64,000 nt of DNA, taken from the NCBI GenBank assembly GCA_032622095.1, contig CP136066.1:226676961-226740960 (forward strand), written 5' to 3'. Below the pieces are notes generated by a model, which did not search any database, was not told the origin of the DNA, and worked only from the letters and a program-made list of their open reading frames with translations. Source of the DNA: Siphonodentalium dalli (taxonomy: Eukaryota; Mollusca; Scaphopoda; Gadilida; Siphonodentaliidae). Position numbers and translations under genes: made by a program. Position 1 is the first letter of the stretch. Each line of letters opens with the position of its first letter. Shown piece by piece: positions 32,102 to 44,268 of this stretch.

Positions 32102-32468
32102 TGTGACCCACCATGATATCAAATCCAGTCGTAAGTCTGGATTTGTTTTACCCTGTGCCAATGCATTCTCTTATATATGCGAGTCGACCATAGGTCGCCT
32201 CGCATATATAAGAGAATGCATTGGCCTAACAATTTTTTATCATTTTTTTAAAATCCATTACCCTGCAGGGAGCCCCACACATGTTTGTCTGGGGCTCTGT
32301 ATGGGTGAAATTATAAAATTGTTAAAGAATACAAGAAAAAATTGTTAGGCCAATGCATTCTCTTATATATGCGAGGCGACCTATGGTCGACTCGCATATA
32401 TAAGAGAATGCATTGGCACAGTGTAAAAAAATTCCGACTTACGACTGGATTTGATATGGCGGGTCACA
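32102..32468. mobile_element. family B composite in the TGTGACCCGCCATATC shell
   Basis: Outer ends TGTGACCCACCATGATATCA and TGATATGGCGGGTCACA-like; both inner flanks carry TCCAGTCGTAAGTC/GACTTACGACTGGA. Two family B hairpins lie inside, with a short AT-rich and CTGCAGGGAGCCCCACAC centre. Confidence 0.8.
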
Positions 32469-32790
32469 TTTAGGATCACCTCTAGATGGGAGCTCTATCA
32501 CGATTTTCGATGAAAAACATGGCGGCTGGCAGTCATCTTGGATTTAACTTTTTGCATTACTAAATAATTTGGCATGCCCTGCAGACAACTGTTTTCATCC
32601 AATTGATCCCGAACTTCACATTGCCCTTCAGATTGACCCCTGGTATTACTTCAATATTGCAACTTTCCTCATTACTTATCGCTCAATTGACGGTAATGTT
32701 ATGACATATTAATACCGTATCCCCTTTCCAATTTTAGCTACAGTGTCATTGACTATTACATTTTAAGCAGCAAATATGTGGAGACATATA

Positions 32791-33250
32791 TGTGACCCGC
32801 CATATCAAATCCAGTTGTAATTCGGGATTTTTTTACCCTGTGCCAATGCATTCTCTTATATATGCGAGTCGACCATAGGTCGCCTCGCATATATAAGAGA
32901 ATGCATTGGCCTAACAATTTTTTATCATTGTTTTTAAATAAATGTTTCTTACAATTTTTAAGACATAAAATAAAAAAAACATCCATTACCCTGCAGGGAG
33001 CCCCACACATATATAGAAGCATATAGAAGAGTGTCGTCTGCTCATGTTTGTCTGGGGCTCTGTATGGGTGAAATTATAAAATTGTTAAAGAATACAAGAA
33101 AAAATTATTAAAATTGTAAAAAATTGTTAGGCCAATGTATTCTCTTATATATGCGAGGCGACCTATGGTCGACTCGCATATATAAGAGAATGCATTGGCA
33201 CAGTGTAAAAAAATTCCGACTTACGACTGGATTTGATATGGCGGGTCACA
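32791..33250. mobile_element. family B composite, TGTGACCCGCC shell
   Basis: A complete copy with outer ends TGTGACCCGCCATATCAAAT and ATTTGATATGGCGGGTCACA. It has a longer AT-rich centre and a GAAGCATATAGAAGAGTGTC insert. Confidence 0.85.
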
Positions 33251-33572
33251 TTTAGGATCACCTCTAGATGGGAGCTCTATCACGATTTTCGATGAAAAAC
33301 ATGGCGGCTGGCAGTCATCTTGGATTTAACTTTTTGCATTACTAAATAATTTGGCATGCCCTGCAGACAACTGTTTTCATCCAATTGATCCTGAACTTCA
33401 CATCGCCCTTCAGATTGACCCCTGGTATTACTTCAACATTGCAACTTTCCTCATTACTTATCGCCCAATTGACGGTAATGTTATGACATAGTAACACCGT
33501 ATCCCCTTTCCAATTTTAGCTACAGTGTCATTGACTATTACATTTTAAGCAGCAACTATGTGGAGACGTATA

Positions 33573-33850
33573 TGTGACCCGCCATATCAAATCCAGTCGT
33601 AAGTCGGGATTTTTTTACCCTGTGCCAATGCATTCTCTTATATATGCGAGTCGACCATAGGTCGCCTCGCATATATAAGAGAATGCATTGGCCTAACAAT
33701 TTTTTTATCATTTTTTTAAAATAAATGTTTCTTACAATTTTTACGACATAAAATAAAAAACATCCATTAGGCCTACCCTGCAGGGAGCCCCACACATATA
33801 TAGAAGCATATAGAAGAGTGTCGTCTGCTCATGTTTGTCTGGGGCTCTGT
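33573..33850. mobile_element. family B composite, right side missing
   Basis: Same left end and first hairpin as 32791. It breaks off after TCTGGGGCTCTGTATG. Confidence 0.75.
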
Positions 33851-33954
33851 ATGTGTGGCAGACTGGCAGCATCAATAATATTATCATCAAATATTCACTT
33901 TTAATTTCAAAGCATTCGGTCTCAGATCTTCATCGGTGAAAGTTAGATTCTCTA

Positions 33955-34246
33955 ACAGTTACACCACTTGGCTGTACTAATATACTCATAACAGTTACAC
34001 CACTTGGCTGTACTAATATACTCATAACAGTTACACCACTTGGCTGTACTAATATACTCATAACAGTTACACCACTTGGCTGTACTAATATACTCATAAC
34101 AGTTACACCACTTGGCTGTACTAATATACTCATAACAGTTACACCACTTGGCTGTACTAATATACTCATAACAGTTACACCACATGGCTGTACTAATATA
34201 CTCATAACAGTTACACCACTTGGCTGTACTAATATACTCATAACAG
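33955..34246. repeat. 36-bp satellite, 8 copies
   Basis: The unit ACAGTTACACCACTTGGCTG+TACTAATATACTCATA is repeated with a single base change (CATGG in one unit). Frames remain open on the minus strand only because 36 is divisible by 3. Confidence 0.95.
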
Positions 34247-34751
34247 AGAAATTATGTCATGAGGATGTTCTGCTGACGTAATGGTATCTGGAGAAGTCGG
34301 CCAGCTTCCAGTGACGATGTTATAGCAATATGTTTGAGCATCATTGACAATGTCTTGATGCGGAACCACTTGTATTGGTAACTGAGTCGAAAACTTATTT
34401 GTTGTTCAATTCTATCTTAAAACTTGACTGGCAAATCATTGACATCAACTAGCCCGCCATTGAGTGTTTTAAGATGCAGAACATGACCCACAGGTTTGGT
34501 TGAAGTATAGCTATTGTATTGTTACCACGCTACCACTTCCCTCCCATTCCTAATACTCATAATAACTCATTCCTAATAAATTTTCAAACAAAATCGTCAA
34601 TAAAGCACTGAAAATACGTGTTTTGTTTCTTATATTTTTCGATAAATTTAGATCATTTTGTTTCTGCCAGTTCAATTATTTTAGTCAACTGTCACGTAAA
34701 ATTGCGACTTTAGACAATGTGAAGAAAATCTAGAGCTGTCGTCGACTCGAT
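34247..34751. other. no gene seen
   Basis: AT-rich unassigned sequence. Confidence 0.45.
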
Positions 34752-34813
34752 CACTCTAAAACGTTAATGGCCCTCTAAAACGTTAATGGCCCTATAAAAC
34801 GTTAATGGCCCTA
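34752..34813. repeat. 21-bp tandem repeat, 3 copies
   Basis: CTCTAAAACGTTAATGGCC is repeated three times with CTC/CTA variation. Confidence 0.85.
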
Positions 34814-34884
34814 CATAATTTTGATGATTAAAAGAAGAGAAAGCAGTGTGCGACGTATTTTAATAGTTCATATTATAAAGTTAT

Positions 34885-35945
34885 TATACAATGTTGTGTA
34901 CAGTATGTGTTTTTATTGTACTCGTCCAGGTCATGGTGAAATGTCATATTCGACGAGACACCCAGTGTCCACACCCCATGCATCCGGATATGCTCGTAGC
35001 GGAAGATATGCTCGTAGCGGAATAACCACATGGCCCGCGATTTGCACATCGTCCTTAGTTGTCGTAAGTTATTTTATAAAAACACGGTTTACTTTACCTT
35101 GATTTTTTTAAACGTTAACAGCGATAATCGGTCTACATAAATGAGCGATTGTGGTTTCCGCAATTTGCATATTACTGTTCGATAATCAGGTTTTATACGA
35201 AAATTATGACCTGAAATACTTACTCGATATAAGGTTTTATCAAATTTTAATGAATCTTTGCATTGACACATTATATAACATACAGTCTCTCAAAGAATGA
35301 TATCTTAGCTTCAAAATGATCTGGACATGTTTGCGATGTCATTCATATTAGTGCCCGAAAAATTTGTTTCCATGGAGGCACTCACTTGATTTTGGGGGAT
35401 GTCTATAGCAAACGTAAAACCACTGCTATAGACATGCCATATTTTCTTGCTATGACCTGCATATATGGTAATTTTTTACTATGAAAAATGTAGAAACATG
35501 ACTGAAAATGTTGTCTATTATATAAAGGGATTATCCGCGGAAATAGCAATGTATCCAAAGACTATGTTGTCTGGGCTGTTACCACAGAAATCGTAATTTT
35601 ATGAAAGAAATGCAAATTTTGCCACAATATTTGGCCTAACTTCGCTATAAAATAGGATTAAACTGCGTCCATGTTTAAAGAAGTTTGATGTACAGTTGGG
35701 TAAATTATAGCCACAAATAGTACCACCACCGTCAACCACTGGTATGTGTTGGTTTCTGTGAAACATGTGTCTAACCGTGAACGGTGTGCAAATCGCGGGT
35801 CATGTGGTTATTCCGCTACAGGCATGTCTTCCGCTACGTGCATATCCAGATGCATGGGGTGGTCCAGTCCAATATGACTTTTCACCGCAACCTGGACGAG
35901 TACAAGAAAAACTCATACTGTACAGAACATTGTATAATGACATTT
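34885..35945. repeat. large imperfect inverted repeat (~180-bp arms)
   Basis: The left arm (34885-35062) contains CCCCATGCATCCGGATATGC, CGTAGCGG, GGAATAACCACATGGCCCGC. The right arm (35768-35945) holds their complements: GCGGGTCATGTGGTTATTCC, CCGCTACG, GCATATCCAGATGCATGGGG. The arms differ at roughly one base in eight. The ~700-bp centre is AT-rich and unassigned. It is probably an old fold-back transposon. Confidence 0.7.
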
Positions 35946-36839
35946 TTATTATCCATCTGTAGGTTTATCAAAATTTTTGGAATAAAACTTTTGTGGTTAT
36001 TTTTGGTATTTGTTGTCAAACAAAAAACTGTAGCTCGCGTAAACCACCAGCAGGCTACAGTGATATATAACGAAACCTACAGTTACTTTAAGATTATATT
36101 GAATAAATAATTGCCACCACTGACTGCATTAAAGCTACGGACCAAACAAATGCAACAAATTAGCAAATACATACCCTTCAAAATAAACAAAGGCCACTAT
36201 TTCTCAGCTTTTATTTCCATGAGAGAGAGGACCGGCAGAACGCTCGAATATTCAAATACAAAACCGGACTATCACACACTCTTTACACAAGTTATCTTCT
36301 TTTTTGTTGACCAAATTTGCAACCTCGTCATGTATTTATTCTCTGTCATCTTGTTTAAATTCATATACATGTATAGATTGTATCTGGGAGCGGGGACATT
36401 GTAATTAAGTTGTTAAAACTTGTACCCAAATCCCATTGTAAATGAATTTACAATAAAATATGTTTAAAGTAAAAATAGTAATTGATAGGTTCAAACTTTC
36501 CAGATATCACATTATTTTCAATTAACACAATCAAAGATAGATCACAAATACATTCCTAAAAATATATAAAACACAATATGGAATGTGTTGAATGTTGCAT
36601 TAAAATTATAAAAAGCTCATGAAATTTAGTTGGTTGAATGTTACATTAAAATGATATAAATGAAATTACATGTAGTTGATTAATTTCTAACAGTAATATA
36701 TTTTACTGCCCCCCCCCCCCCCTCAGAGGGCAAGAACAGCTTGGGAAAGGAGCTGTGGCCTTACTTTGGAAAAAATAGCATGACGGCCCTTGATGGGAAT
36801 AACTCACTATAATCTCAGTCTTATGCTGACTATTTCTTC
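35946..36839. other. no gene seen
   Basis: AT-rich. C17 run at about 36709, and a duplicated phrase TTGAATGTT(G/A)CATTAAAAT near 36590 and 36640. Confidence 0.45.
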
Positions 36840-37260
36840 TTAAAGGTACTCAATCCGAATTAACGCTCGCAAATTACTATTTCCTTGGCATCGGGGGTAA
36901 AAATTATTTGATTCGAGTCGAGGAACCAGATATCAATGTTTGAAATCTATTATTTTAATTTTTTGTGGCCCAGTAAACTCTCGAAGAAAAGAACTTATCT
37001 GACCAGATAGCGGATGAAGATCGATAACTCTAAAATCCAGTGGCTTTATGTGTCAGATATGTGACAATCTGCAAAATTTCGTTGAACAAAACGTTGATAA
37101 ATAGCAGGTTTTGGGCAATTTTATACTATAGTTGACTGTGGTTAGCATTATTTTTGGGCAATTATTCGATTCTGATAACTGAAGCGGCATTTAAAAAAAA
37201 AAAATTTGTTGTTGGAATCTGATGATATGGGGACCGTTGAATCGGATTGAGTACCTTTAA
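36840..37260. mobile_element. family D MITE, full length
   Basis: TIRs TTAAAGGTACTCAATCCGAA and ATCGGATTGAGTACCTTTAA, about 420 bp, with TTAA at both ends as a possible target duplication. Confidence 0.8.
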
Positions 37261-37325
37261 TGCAATGAGCATAGATTGAACGAGAGGTGAGCTTTCTCAA
37301 TGAGACTAAGGATGGTTAGCCAGTG

Positions 37326-37804
37326 TCAGCCTCTTTGCCAAGTTTTTAAAACATTGAGCGGAAAATGTAGGAATACAAACTTAGACAAAATTCTGCATGT
37401 TGTGAAAAATTTTAAGTCCAAAAAGGGGGATAACTCCACACAAAAAAGAGGGACGGAGCTCATAATCACAGGTGCACATGGTACTAAATATATGTGCCAA
37501 TTTTTTTTTTTAAATGGACCAAAAAATGGAATGTTGAGGAACCCACCCATCAAAGCTCAGAGTTATCAAATATAATTTGTTTTTAAATTTTCACCACCTG
37601 GAATATTTGGCAAACATACACTCGATACCAAATTGCATTGAACGAAATGTTGATATATAACACTTTTTGGGCAATTTTATACCATAGTTGACAGTGGTTA
37701 GCATTATTTTTGGGCAATTATTCAATTCTGATAACTGAAGCAGCATTGTTGTTGTTGGAATCTGATGATATGGGGACCATTGAATCGGAATGTGTACCTT
37801 TAAT
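37326..37804. repeat. R3 repeat fused to a family D right half
   Basis: 37326-37520 has AAAAAGGGGGATAACTCCAC and CACAGGTGCACATGG, as in 52500-52830. 37530-37804 has CCCACCCATCAAAGCTCAGA..TTGACAGTGGTTAGCATTAT..GTGTACCTTTAA of family D. Confidence 0.6.
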
Positions 37805-38002
37805 GGGGATATACTGCATGGTTTGAATGATTAATGAAACCGGATAAGATCATCAAAAACCTGGTCAATTTACTCACTATACATGTATGCTTTATCAAAA
37901 AAGCCGATGATAATCTGATCAGATTTACGTCTCTAGAATTCACAATCGTATCATATTTCTAGAACGGGGTTTTTCCAAGACGGTGCAATAAATTGTTTTC
38001 AA
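37805..38002. other. no gene seen
   Basis: AT-rich spacer. Confidence 0.4.
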
Positions 38003-38445
38003 ATAGGTTGCCTCGCATATATAAGAGAATGCATTTGCCTAACAATTTTTTATCAATTTTTCTTACATTCTTTAAAAATATTAATAATTTTTATAATTTG
38101 TTCTTGCATTCTTTAACAATGTTTATCATTTTTTCATACATTCTTTAACAATTTTTATCATTTTTTCATACATTCTTTAACAATGTTTATCATTTTTTAT
38201 AATGTTTTCTTACATTCTTTAAAAAAAATTGATCATTATTTCTTACATTCTTTATAAATTTTTATATCATTTTTTTCTTACATTCTTTAACAATTATAAA
38301 AAATAACATAAAATTTATTATATATAGGCCAATGCGTTCTATTATATATGTGAGAGCGACCTATGGTTGACTCGCATATATAAGAGAATGCATTGGCACA
38401 GGGTTTTCGCAAAAATTCAGGAAGCTCCAGTCATGGAAGGGTTAA
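38003..38445. mobile_element. family B composite with expanded AT-rich centre
   Basis: One partial and one full hairpin (GCATATATAAGAGAATGCAT) are separated by iterated TTTATCATTTTTTCATACAT+TCTTTAACAA. The right shell end is GGAAGCTCCAGTCATGGAAGG. Confidence 0.7.
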
Positions 38446-38629
38446 ATAAAAACAACAGGATGTGAACAAATAATCAGAAATAAAAATCATTGGCTGATAA
38501 AACCTTGAAGATGATGTCTCCTAGATTCTGATGAGGAATTTTTATTGCATACATTATTGATAAATGTATTATAATTTTATTTGTTTTCGCTATGTGTGGG
38601 AAAATTGCCAACACATCATTGACATACAT

Positions 38630-39274
38630 GTACAACCTCACTATTTAGATATAACCAATCACAATGCTGTGTCTGTAATTGTCATCAGCTTTTTAAAGAT
38701 ACTGGATTCTGTCTTGTAATGAGCTGTTACATCACTAACCCATGCAATGATACAGTGTGTGGTAGCCGACATGACCAATGGTTATGTGGGACTCCCATTA
38801 ATAGCGAAATGAAATCTGAATAGGAATTCCAGAGATGTCAATCTGATAAAATTATCATTGGCTTTTTAAAAATACTGGATTCAGCAATGAGCTGTTACAT
38901 CACTAACGGTTAACCCATGCAATGATACAGTGTGTGGTAGCCAATGAAGAACAAAGCAGCCACACATATTTCAGCCCAATGAATACAAATGTTGGCTTGC
39001 AGGCTTGTCCACTCACGCAGGGAGCAATCAACTGGAAATAGGCCACATAATTAGATATAGCTGGTCAGCTGGTGATTTGTCTATAGACCTGACTAAAAAC
39101 TCATATCAGCCCAACAGTTGATCAGTTCTTGCAAAATGACTGCTCACAATTTTCCATGCAGCACACAACTAACATTCTGTTAAAAAAATTTGCTCTCAGT
39201 AGCCGACATGACCAATGGTTATGTGGGACTCCCATTAATAGCGAAATGAAATAGGAATAGGAATTCCAGAGACA
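38630..39274. repeat. interspersed direct duplications
   Basis: GGCTTTTTAAA(G/A)ATACTGGATTC..GAGCTGTTACATCACTAAC..CCATGCAATGATACAGTGTG occurs at about 38690-38770 and 38860-38940. TAGCCGACATGACCAATGG..GGGACTCCCATTAATAGCG occurs at 38763 and 39199. No coding signal. Confidence 0.8.
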
Positions 39275-39583
39275 TTAAAGGCCTATTTAATTTTCGAGTC
39301 ACTGATTATTTTGTTTTATAATGCCTTGATATACGGTTTTAATAACAATCTATGCCATAAAATATTATTAAAATACTATAATTCATCACCATTGAAACGT
39401 CTGTCTCAGAAAATGCCCATAGTGAAATAAAAAAGCTTAAATCATAGAAAGATTTCCCCCGTGGTGGCTCCCAGAATGCAAATGAATTCAAACTGAAAAT
39501 TGATTTTCAATGGAAGGGGAATAATTCTATATCTTAATATATAGAGTTATTCCCCATCCATTGAAATATAAATATGACTATAA
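39275..39583. mobile_element. family C MITE, left half
   Basis: TTAAAGGCCTATTTAATTTTC..ATAATTCATCACCATTGAAA..GGAAGGGGAATAATTCTATA..ATAGAGTTATTCCCC. It runs directly into the DTD2-derived satellite. Confidence 0.7.
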
Positions 39584-40535
39584 GTGTTCAACATTGTTTA
39601 CGAAAGGGGTCCAATTACGCATGTGATAGAAATATGACCATGTCTTTATAATAGACCAGACCTCAGCTAACAGGAATGGATTCTAACATAATATGTGTTC
39701 AACATTGTTTACGAAAGGGGTCCAATTACGCATGTGATAGAAATATGACCATGTCTTTATAGTAGACCAGACCTCAGCTAACAGGAATGGATTCTAACAT
39801 AATAAGTGTTCAACATTGTTTACGAAAGGGGTCCAATTACGCATGTGATAGAAATATGACCATGTCTTTATAATAGACCAGACCTCAGCTAACAGGAATG
39901 GATTCTAACATAATATGTGTTCAACATTGTTTACGAAAGGGGTCCAATTACGCATGTGATAGAAATATGACCATGTCTTTATAATAGACCAGACCTCAGC
40001 TAACAGGAATGGATTCTAACATAATATGTGTTCAACATTGTTTACGAAAGGGGTCCAATTACGCATGTGATAGAAATATGACCATGTCTTTATAATAGAC
40101 CAGACCTCAGCTAACAGGAATGGATTCTAACATAATAAGTGTTCAACATTGTTTACGAAAGGGGTCCAATTACGCATGTGATAGAAATATGACCATGTCT
40201 TTATAATAGACCAGACCTCAGCTAACAGGAATGGATTCTAACATAATAAGTGTTCAACATTGTTTACGAAAGGGGTCCAATTACGCATGTGATAGAAATA
40301 TGACCATGTCTTTATAGTAGACCAGACCTCAGCTAACAGGAATGGATTCTAACATAATAAGTGTTCAACATTGTTTACGAAAGGGGTCCAATTACGCATG
40401 TGATAGAAATATGACCATGTCTTTATAGTAGACCAGACCTCAGCTAACAGGAATGGATTCTAACATAATAAGTGTTCAACATTGTTTACGAAAGGGGTCC
40501 AATTACGCATGTGATAGAAATATGACCATGTCTTT
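39584..40535 (+). repeat. 111-bp satellite made of the DTD2 3' end, ~9 units
   Basis: Units start every 111 bp (39584, 39695, 39806 ... 40472). Each begins GTGTTCAACATTGTTTACGA and contains ACGCATGTGATAGAAATATGA, the counterpart of the DTD2 codons for THVIEL and stop. The flank CCATGTCTTTATA.TAGACCAGA follows, matching DTD2 3' sequence at 16169-16195. Units are almost identical (ATAATAGAC/ATAGTAGAC, AATATG/AATAAG variants). Confidence 0.92.
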
Positions 40536-40567
40536 ATTATACTAGACTAGAATTCAACTTCGCCCAC

Positions 40568-40633
40568 GGCAACAGACAAGTTTTCACCATTGTTTACGAA
40601 TGGGGTCCATGTATGCATTTGATAGAAATATGA
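40568..40633 (+). pseudogene. DTD2: DTD2 terminal-exon fragment
   Basis: 22 codons read GNRQVFTIVYEWGPCMHLIEI and stop. This corresponds to the end of DTD2 ([20 protein letters not shown]) with the TNGPYTH motif altered. It extends further 5' into the exon than the satellite units and lacks upstream exons, so it cannot encode the enzyme. Confidence 0.85.
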
Positions 40634-40674
40634 CCATGTCTTTACACTAGACCAGAGCTCAGCTTATGGTGAAT

Positions 40675-40850
40675 TTGGTTAAACCACCCCTCGCATATAT
40701 AAGAGAATGCATTGGCACAGGGTTTAACCACACCCTCGCATATATAAGAGAATGCATTGGCACAGGGTTAAACCACCCCTCGCATATATAAGAGAATGCA
40801 TTGGCACAGCGTTTTTGATAAATTTCAGGAAGTTAAAAAATGGAAAAGTT
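40675..40850. repeat. three tandem family B half-hairpins
   Basis: AACCAC.CCCTCGCATATATAAG..GGCACAGGGTT is repeated three times at ~45-47 bp, followed by a decayed shell end. Copy A has one such half at 16380. Confidence 0.8.
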
Positions 40851-40867
40851 AACCAGTATAAAGATTC

Positions 40868-41628
40868 ATAAAAAGGGTTAAACTTATTATCTAAACATTT
40901 CCTATTGGATAACCACTTATCAATGATAATTTAGTATAGAAAGGGTTTAAACTTATTATCTGAACATTTCCTATTGGATAACTACTCATCAATTATGCTT
41001 TAGTATAGATTGGTTAAACTTATTATCTGAACATCTCCTATGGATAACTACTCAGCACTGATGCTTTAGTATAGAAAGGGTTACACTTATTTTGTGAACA
41101 TTTCATATGGGATAATCACTTATCAATGATGGTTTGGTATAGAAAGGGTTAAACTTATTATCTGAACCTTTCCTATGGGATAACTACTCATCAATGATGC
41201 TTTAGTATAGAAAGGGTTGAACTTATTATCTGAACATTTCCTATGGAATAAATACTCACCAATGAAGATTTAGTATAGAAAGGGTTAAACTTATTATCTG
41301 AACATTTCCTATGGAATAAATACTCACCAATGAAGATTTAGTATAGAAAGGGTTAAACTTATTATCTGAACATTTCCTATGGGATAACTACTCATCAATG
41401 ATGCTTTAGTATAGAAAAGATTAAACTTATCATCTGAACATTCCCGTTGGGATAACTTCTCATCAATGATGCTTTAGTATAGAAAGAGTTAAACTTATTA
41501 TCTGAACTTTTCCGATGGGATAACTAGTCATCAACGATGCTTTAGTTTAGAAACAGTTAAACTTATTATCTGTACATTTTCTATGGGATAACTACTCATC
41601 AATGATGATTTTGTATAGAAAGGGTTGA
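40868..41628. repeat. ~68-bp satellite, about 11 copies
   Basis: Same unit as 16537-18985 (AAAGGGTTAAACTTATTATC..GATGCTTTAGTATAG). The array is a third as long as in copy A. Confidence 0.92.
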
Positions 41629-41954
41629 CTGAGCCGTGTCCATTTTACACAATGCAGAGTTTGAAACAACAAAACCACTGAATAATATATTTGTACAATT
41701 TTCCTTTTATGAATTGAATTATATTTACAATGTACGTCATAACTCTCATAATAATTAAGTTATTTAATGAAACAAAGGATTATTGGCATTTCCAACTCGT
41801 ATAGAGAATGATCAGCCTACCGCTTCCCTTTTCCCTTTCTCGATCAATCTCCCGGGTGAGCATACTTGTTATTTTAAGTTAATGTACGAGGCTTAAGGTG
41901 ACGCTGGAGTCACATGTTTCCACTGTCACAGAAACATGGGTAGATGGCAATGGC

Positions 41955-42110
41955 CTAAATAATCAGAAATATGGCTTGTTGCCATTCATCGGAAAGCTCT
42001 CAGTGAGACCTTTCCAATGAATGGAAACAAGCCATATTTCCGACTAAATTCTGAAAAGTTACCCATAATTATGTTGTGATTAAGGAGTCGATTATTTAGG
42101 GCATTAATGT
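41955..42110. mobile_element. family F palindrome
   Basis: ATATGGCTTGTTGCCATTCA is followed by its approximate complement TGAATGGAAACAAGCCATAT, then CATAATTATGTTGTGATTAA and GTCGATTATTTAGGGCATTA. Other copies are at 47510 and 51612. Confidence 0.7.
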
Positions 42111-42338
42111 AATTTGGGAGGTGTGCACAATAATATTGTCTAACTTAGAATTTCCAATTAAACTGCACCCATTCCTTAGGGCAGACCCATGACTCCACCC
42201 CTTGCATTTAATAGATGTTTCTATCTGCCACTTGGTATCTCAACAACTCCATTTACTCTTGGAAATTTCCACCCTGACAGCCATATGATTGGAAATTTCC
42301 AACTTACCAGGAATGCACTTTCCAACTTGAAACAGTTC

Positions 42339-42926
42339 TTAAAGGGGTACTGTACGCCAAATGTTGTTGTTGGTTTTTATAGTCTCCGAGTCGGAGAATA
42401 AGGTAACAATATTTTCATTATTTGAAAGTCTGTTGAGTACGAAGTAGTGTTACGGATGACAAATTTACCGGAATGCAAAAATACAAATTGTCGTTGAGTA
42501 ATTTGTGTACAGTTTTCAACTAAATGAATCAAATAAAAGCTATATTATATGCATACTAGTCCCATATAATCATTTCAGTTATTGTATCGTCGCTAGTCAG
42601 TGAGTGGCTTGAGTGTTCTCCCCGTATCATCATAATATTTTAAGCGATCGTGTGTGCGATCGGTTTAACAATCCAGTATCCCTCAATTACTTTATATGAT
42701 TACGGAAATTCTTAATTTAATTGACGCCATTTTATGGCTCCAGTCATAAATTCAATTTATATCAAATTATTAACTTTTAAATTATTAAATTTTAAGATAG
42801 CCTATTAACCTGAGCGTTTACAGAATACATCTTCGACTCAAATTACTTATCTTTCTATATATTATCGATATTAGATCGTTGTTGTCACCGGAAATTTAAT
42901 GAAATTGGCGTACAGTACCCCTTTAA
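42339..42926. mobile_element. family E MITE
   Basis: TIRs TTAAAGGGGTACTGTACGCC and GGCGTACAGTACCCCTTTAA, 588 bp, no coding capacity. A second copy in the opposite orientation is at 44934. Confidence 0.85.
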
Positions 42927-43699
42927 GTAAAGATATGGGTGTGGCATCCCCATATGGGTAGCAGGAAGACAGACAGATAGGGCTAGGCTACCCCCAACAA
43001 TATACAGCATTACTTGATTATGTGTTACAGCCATTGTATATAATTCATGTGTGTATTGTATATAAATGATCCTATCCCCAAACCCACCCCATGACGCGTT
43101 CATTGTGTTAAAAGGCGATACCCCTCTGTATGGAGTGCTGGCGGGGTATCGACCCCACTAGAAGTTTCCAGCTAAATACACTGACTGCCATGTCGATTCG
43201 GTTGTCAACGATGGGTCTGTTTGTAAATGTTATTGTCCACAACACCATAGATGATAATTTCCGCATGATTTATATCATTATTTTTCATGTCTTTTGAGTT
43301 TTTATTTAATTTTTGCGTGAGATATTAGATATGCAATGGAGATTTTTTAACAGACTACAATGTATCGACATTAAGGGGTTAATAAAACCGGCGGTGGACA
43401 ACCAATAGCTGAAGAGGTGATGGCAACACTCTCATTGATATTTTTGTCAAAGACAACTGATAAATTACGTGTTGGTCGACAATTTCAGCGCTAAATATAA
43501 GTCTAGTGGGGTACCCCACTTCCGATTTTTAATGCAATGTTCGTGTCATGCCCCTGCAGAAATATTGTTATTTGCATCTGGAGATTGAAGCAATCTGATG
43601 TTATCGATTTGCGTTCAAAGTAAACTAGTCTAATTTTTTATGGTCAGTCAGCACTGCTGGCATCATGCCAAACGCGTGTGGAGCTTCCTGCATCATGTG

Positions 43700-43830
43700 T
43701 TACCTGGTCAGACACCCACTTACCACTTATTGGTTACCTATAAAACAATTGATATTCTGTGCATGAGGGTGAAAGATATGAACACCTGAGTCCCACCTTA
43801 AGACACAACCAATAGACCACAAGGCGGTGT
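43700..43830 (+). promoter_or_regulatory. putative core promoter of gene B (single module)
   Basis: CTGGTCAGACACCCACTTACC, ATTGGTTACC and TATAAAA (43739-43745) lie 200 bp before the ATG. They match the last of the three modules of gene A, including the downstream GAACACCTGAGTCCCACCTT. Confidence 0.4.
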
Positions 43831-43938
43831 ATCCAATCAATTCAAAATAGCACGGCAGTTGATACAAGTAGATGCCACACAAACCATGATGGTGACATAT
43901 CTAGCTGTGTGCTGGCAACACTGAATCATAATTCTAAG

Positions 43939-44268
43939 ATGTCTAGGGTTCCGTTGAGATTCTTCTCTTGGGTGGTGATGGTATCCGTATCCATATCGGT
44001 TGCCGCCGGAGCCTCTTGGCAGTTCGGAGTTTGTTCTGGCCATGAGTGCCAGACTTGTGATGGTGTCTCCGAATCTGTCGTCGTCACATCGAGGTTCGAC
44101 TGCGTGGTGGCATGCAAGCGACAGAGTCTGTGTAAAGCAGCTAATTTCGGGACCACGCCTGTCGGTGGGGAATTTCGCTGTGATTTTCTGCAGTGTGGAT
44201 TACATGAGTTTCAGTACGCTGCGAAGCTCGCTATCAACGCATCAAATGACTATATAGACGTCGATATG
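43939..44268 (+). CDS. gene B exon 1: signal peptide and PAN-like module
   Basis: 110 codons, donor ATG|GTGAGT. All eight module cysteines of gene A are conserved. Confidence 0.88.

Larger units (their letters stand above)
32285..33855. repeat. 782-bp tandem duplication (two units plus part of a third)
   Basis: Landmarks recur at a 782-bp offset, for example GGGTCACATTTAGGATCACC (32461, 33243) and TGTGACCCGCC (32791, 33573). Each unit holds an R1 stretch (GGCGGCTGGCAGTCATCTTG) and a family B composite. Divergence is only a few percent. Confidence 0.88.
41629..43690. other. upstream region of lectin-like gene B
   Basis: Shares blocks with 18986-20679. It additionally contains family F (41955-42110) and family E (42339-42926) insertions absent from copy A. 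The stretch 42927-43690 is otherwise unassigned, with GGGGTA(T/C)C.ACCCCACT phrases at 43143 and 43509. Confidence 0.55.

Noticed and set aside
33930-34241. Minus-strand frame with SILVQPSGVTVM repeats
   Set aside because: Translation of the 36-bp satellite; no gene context.
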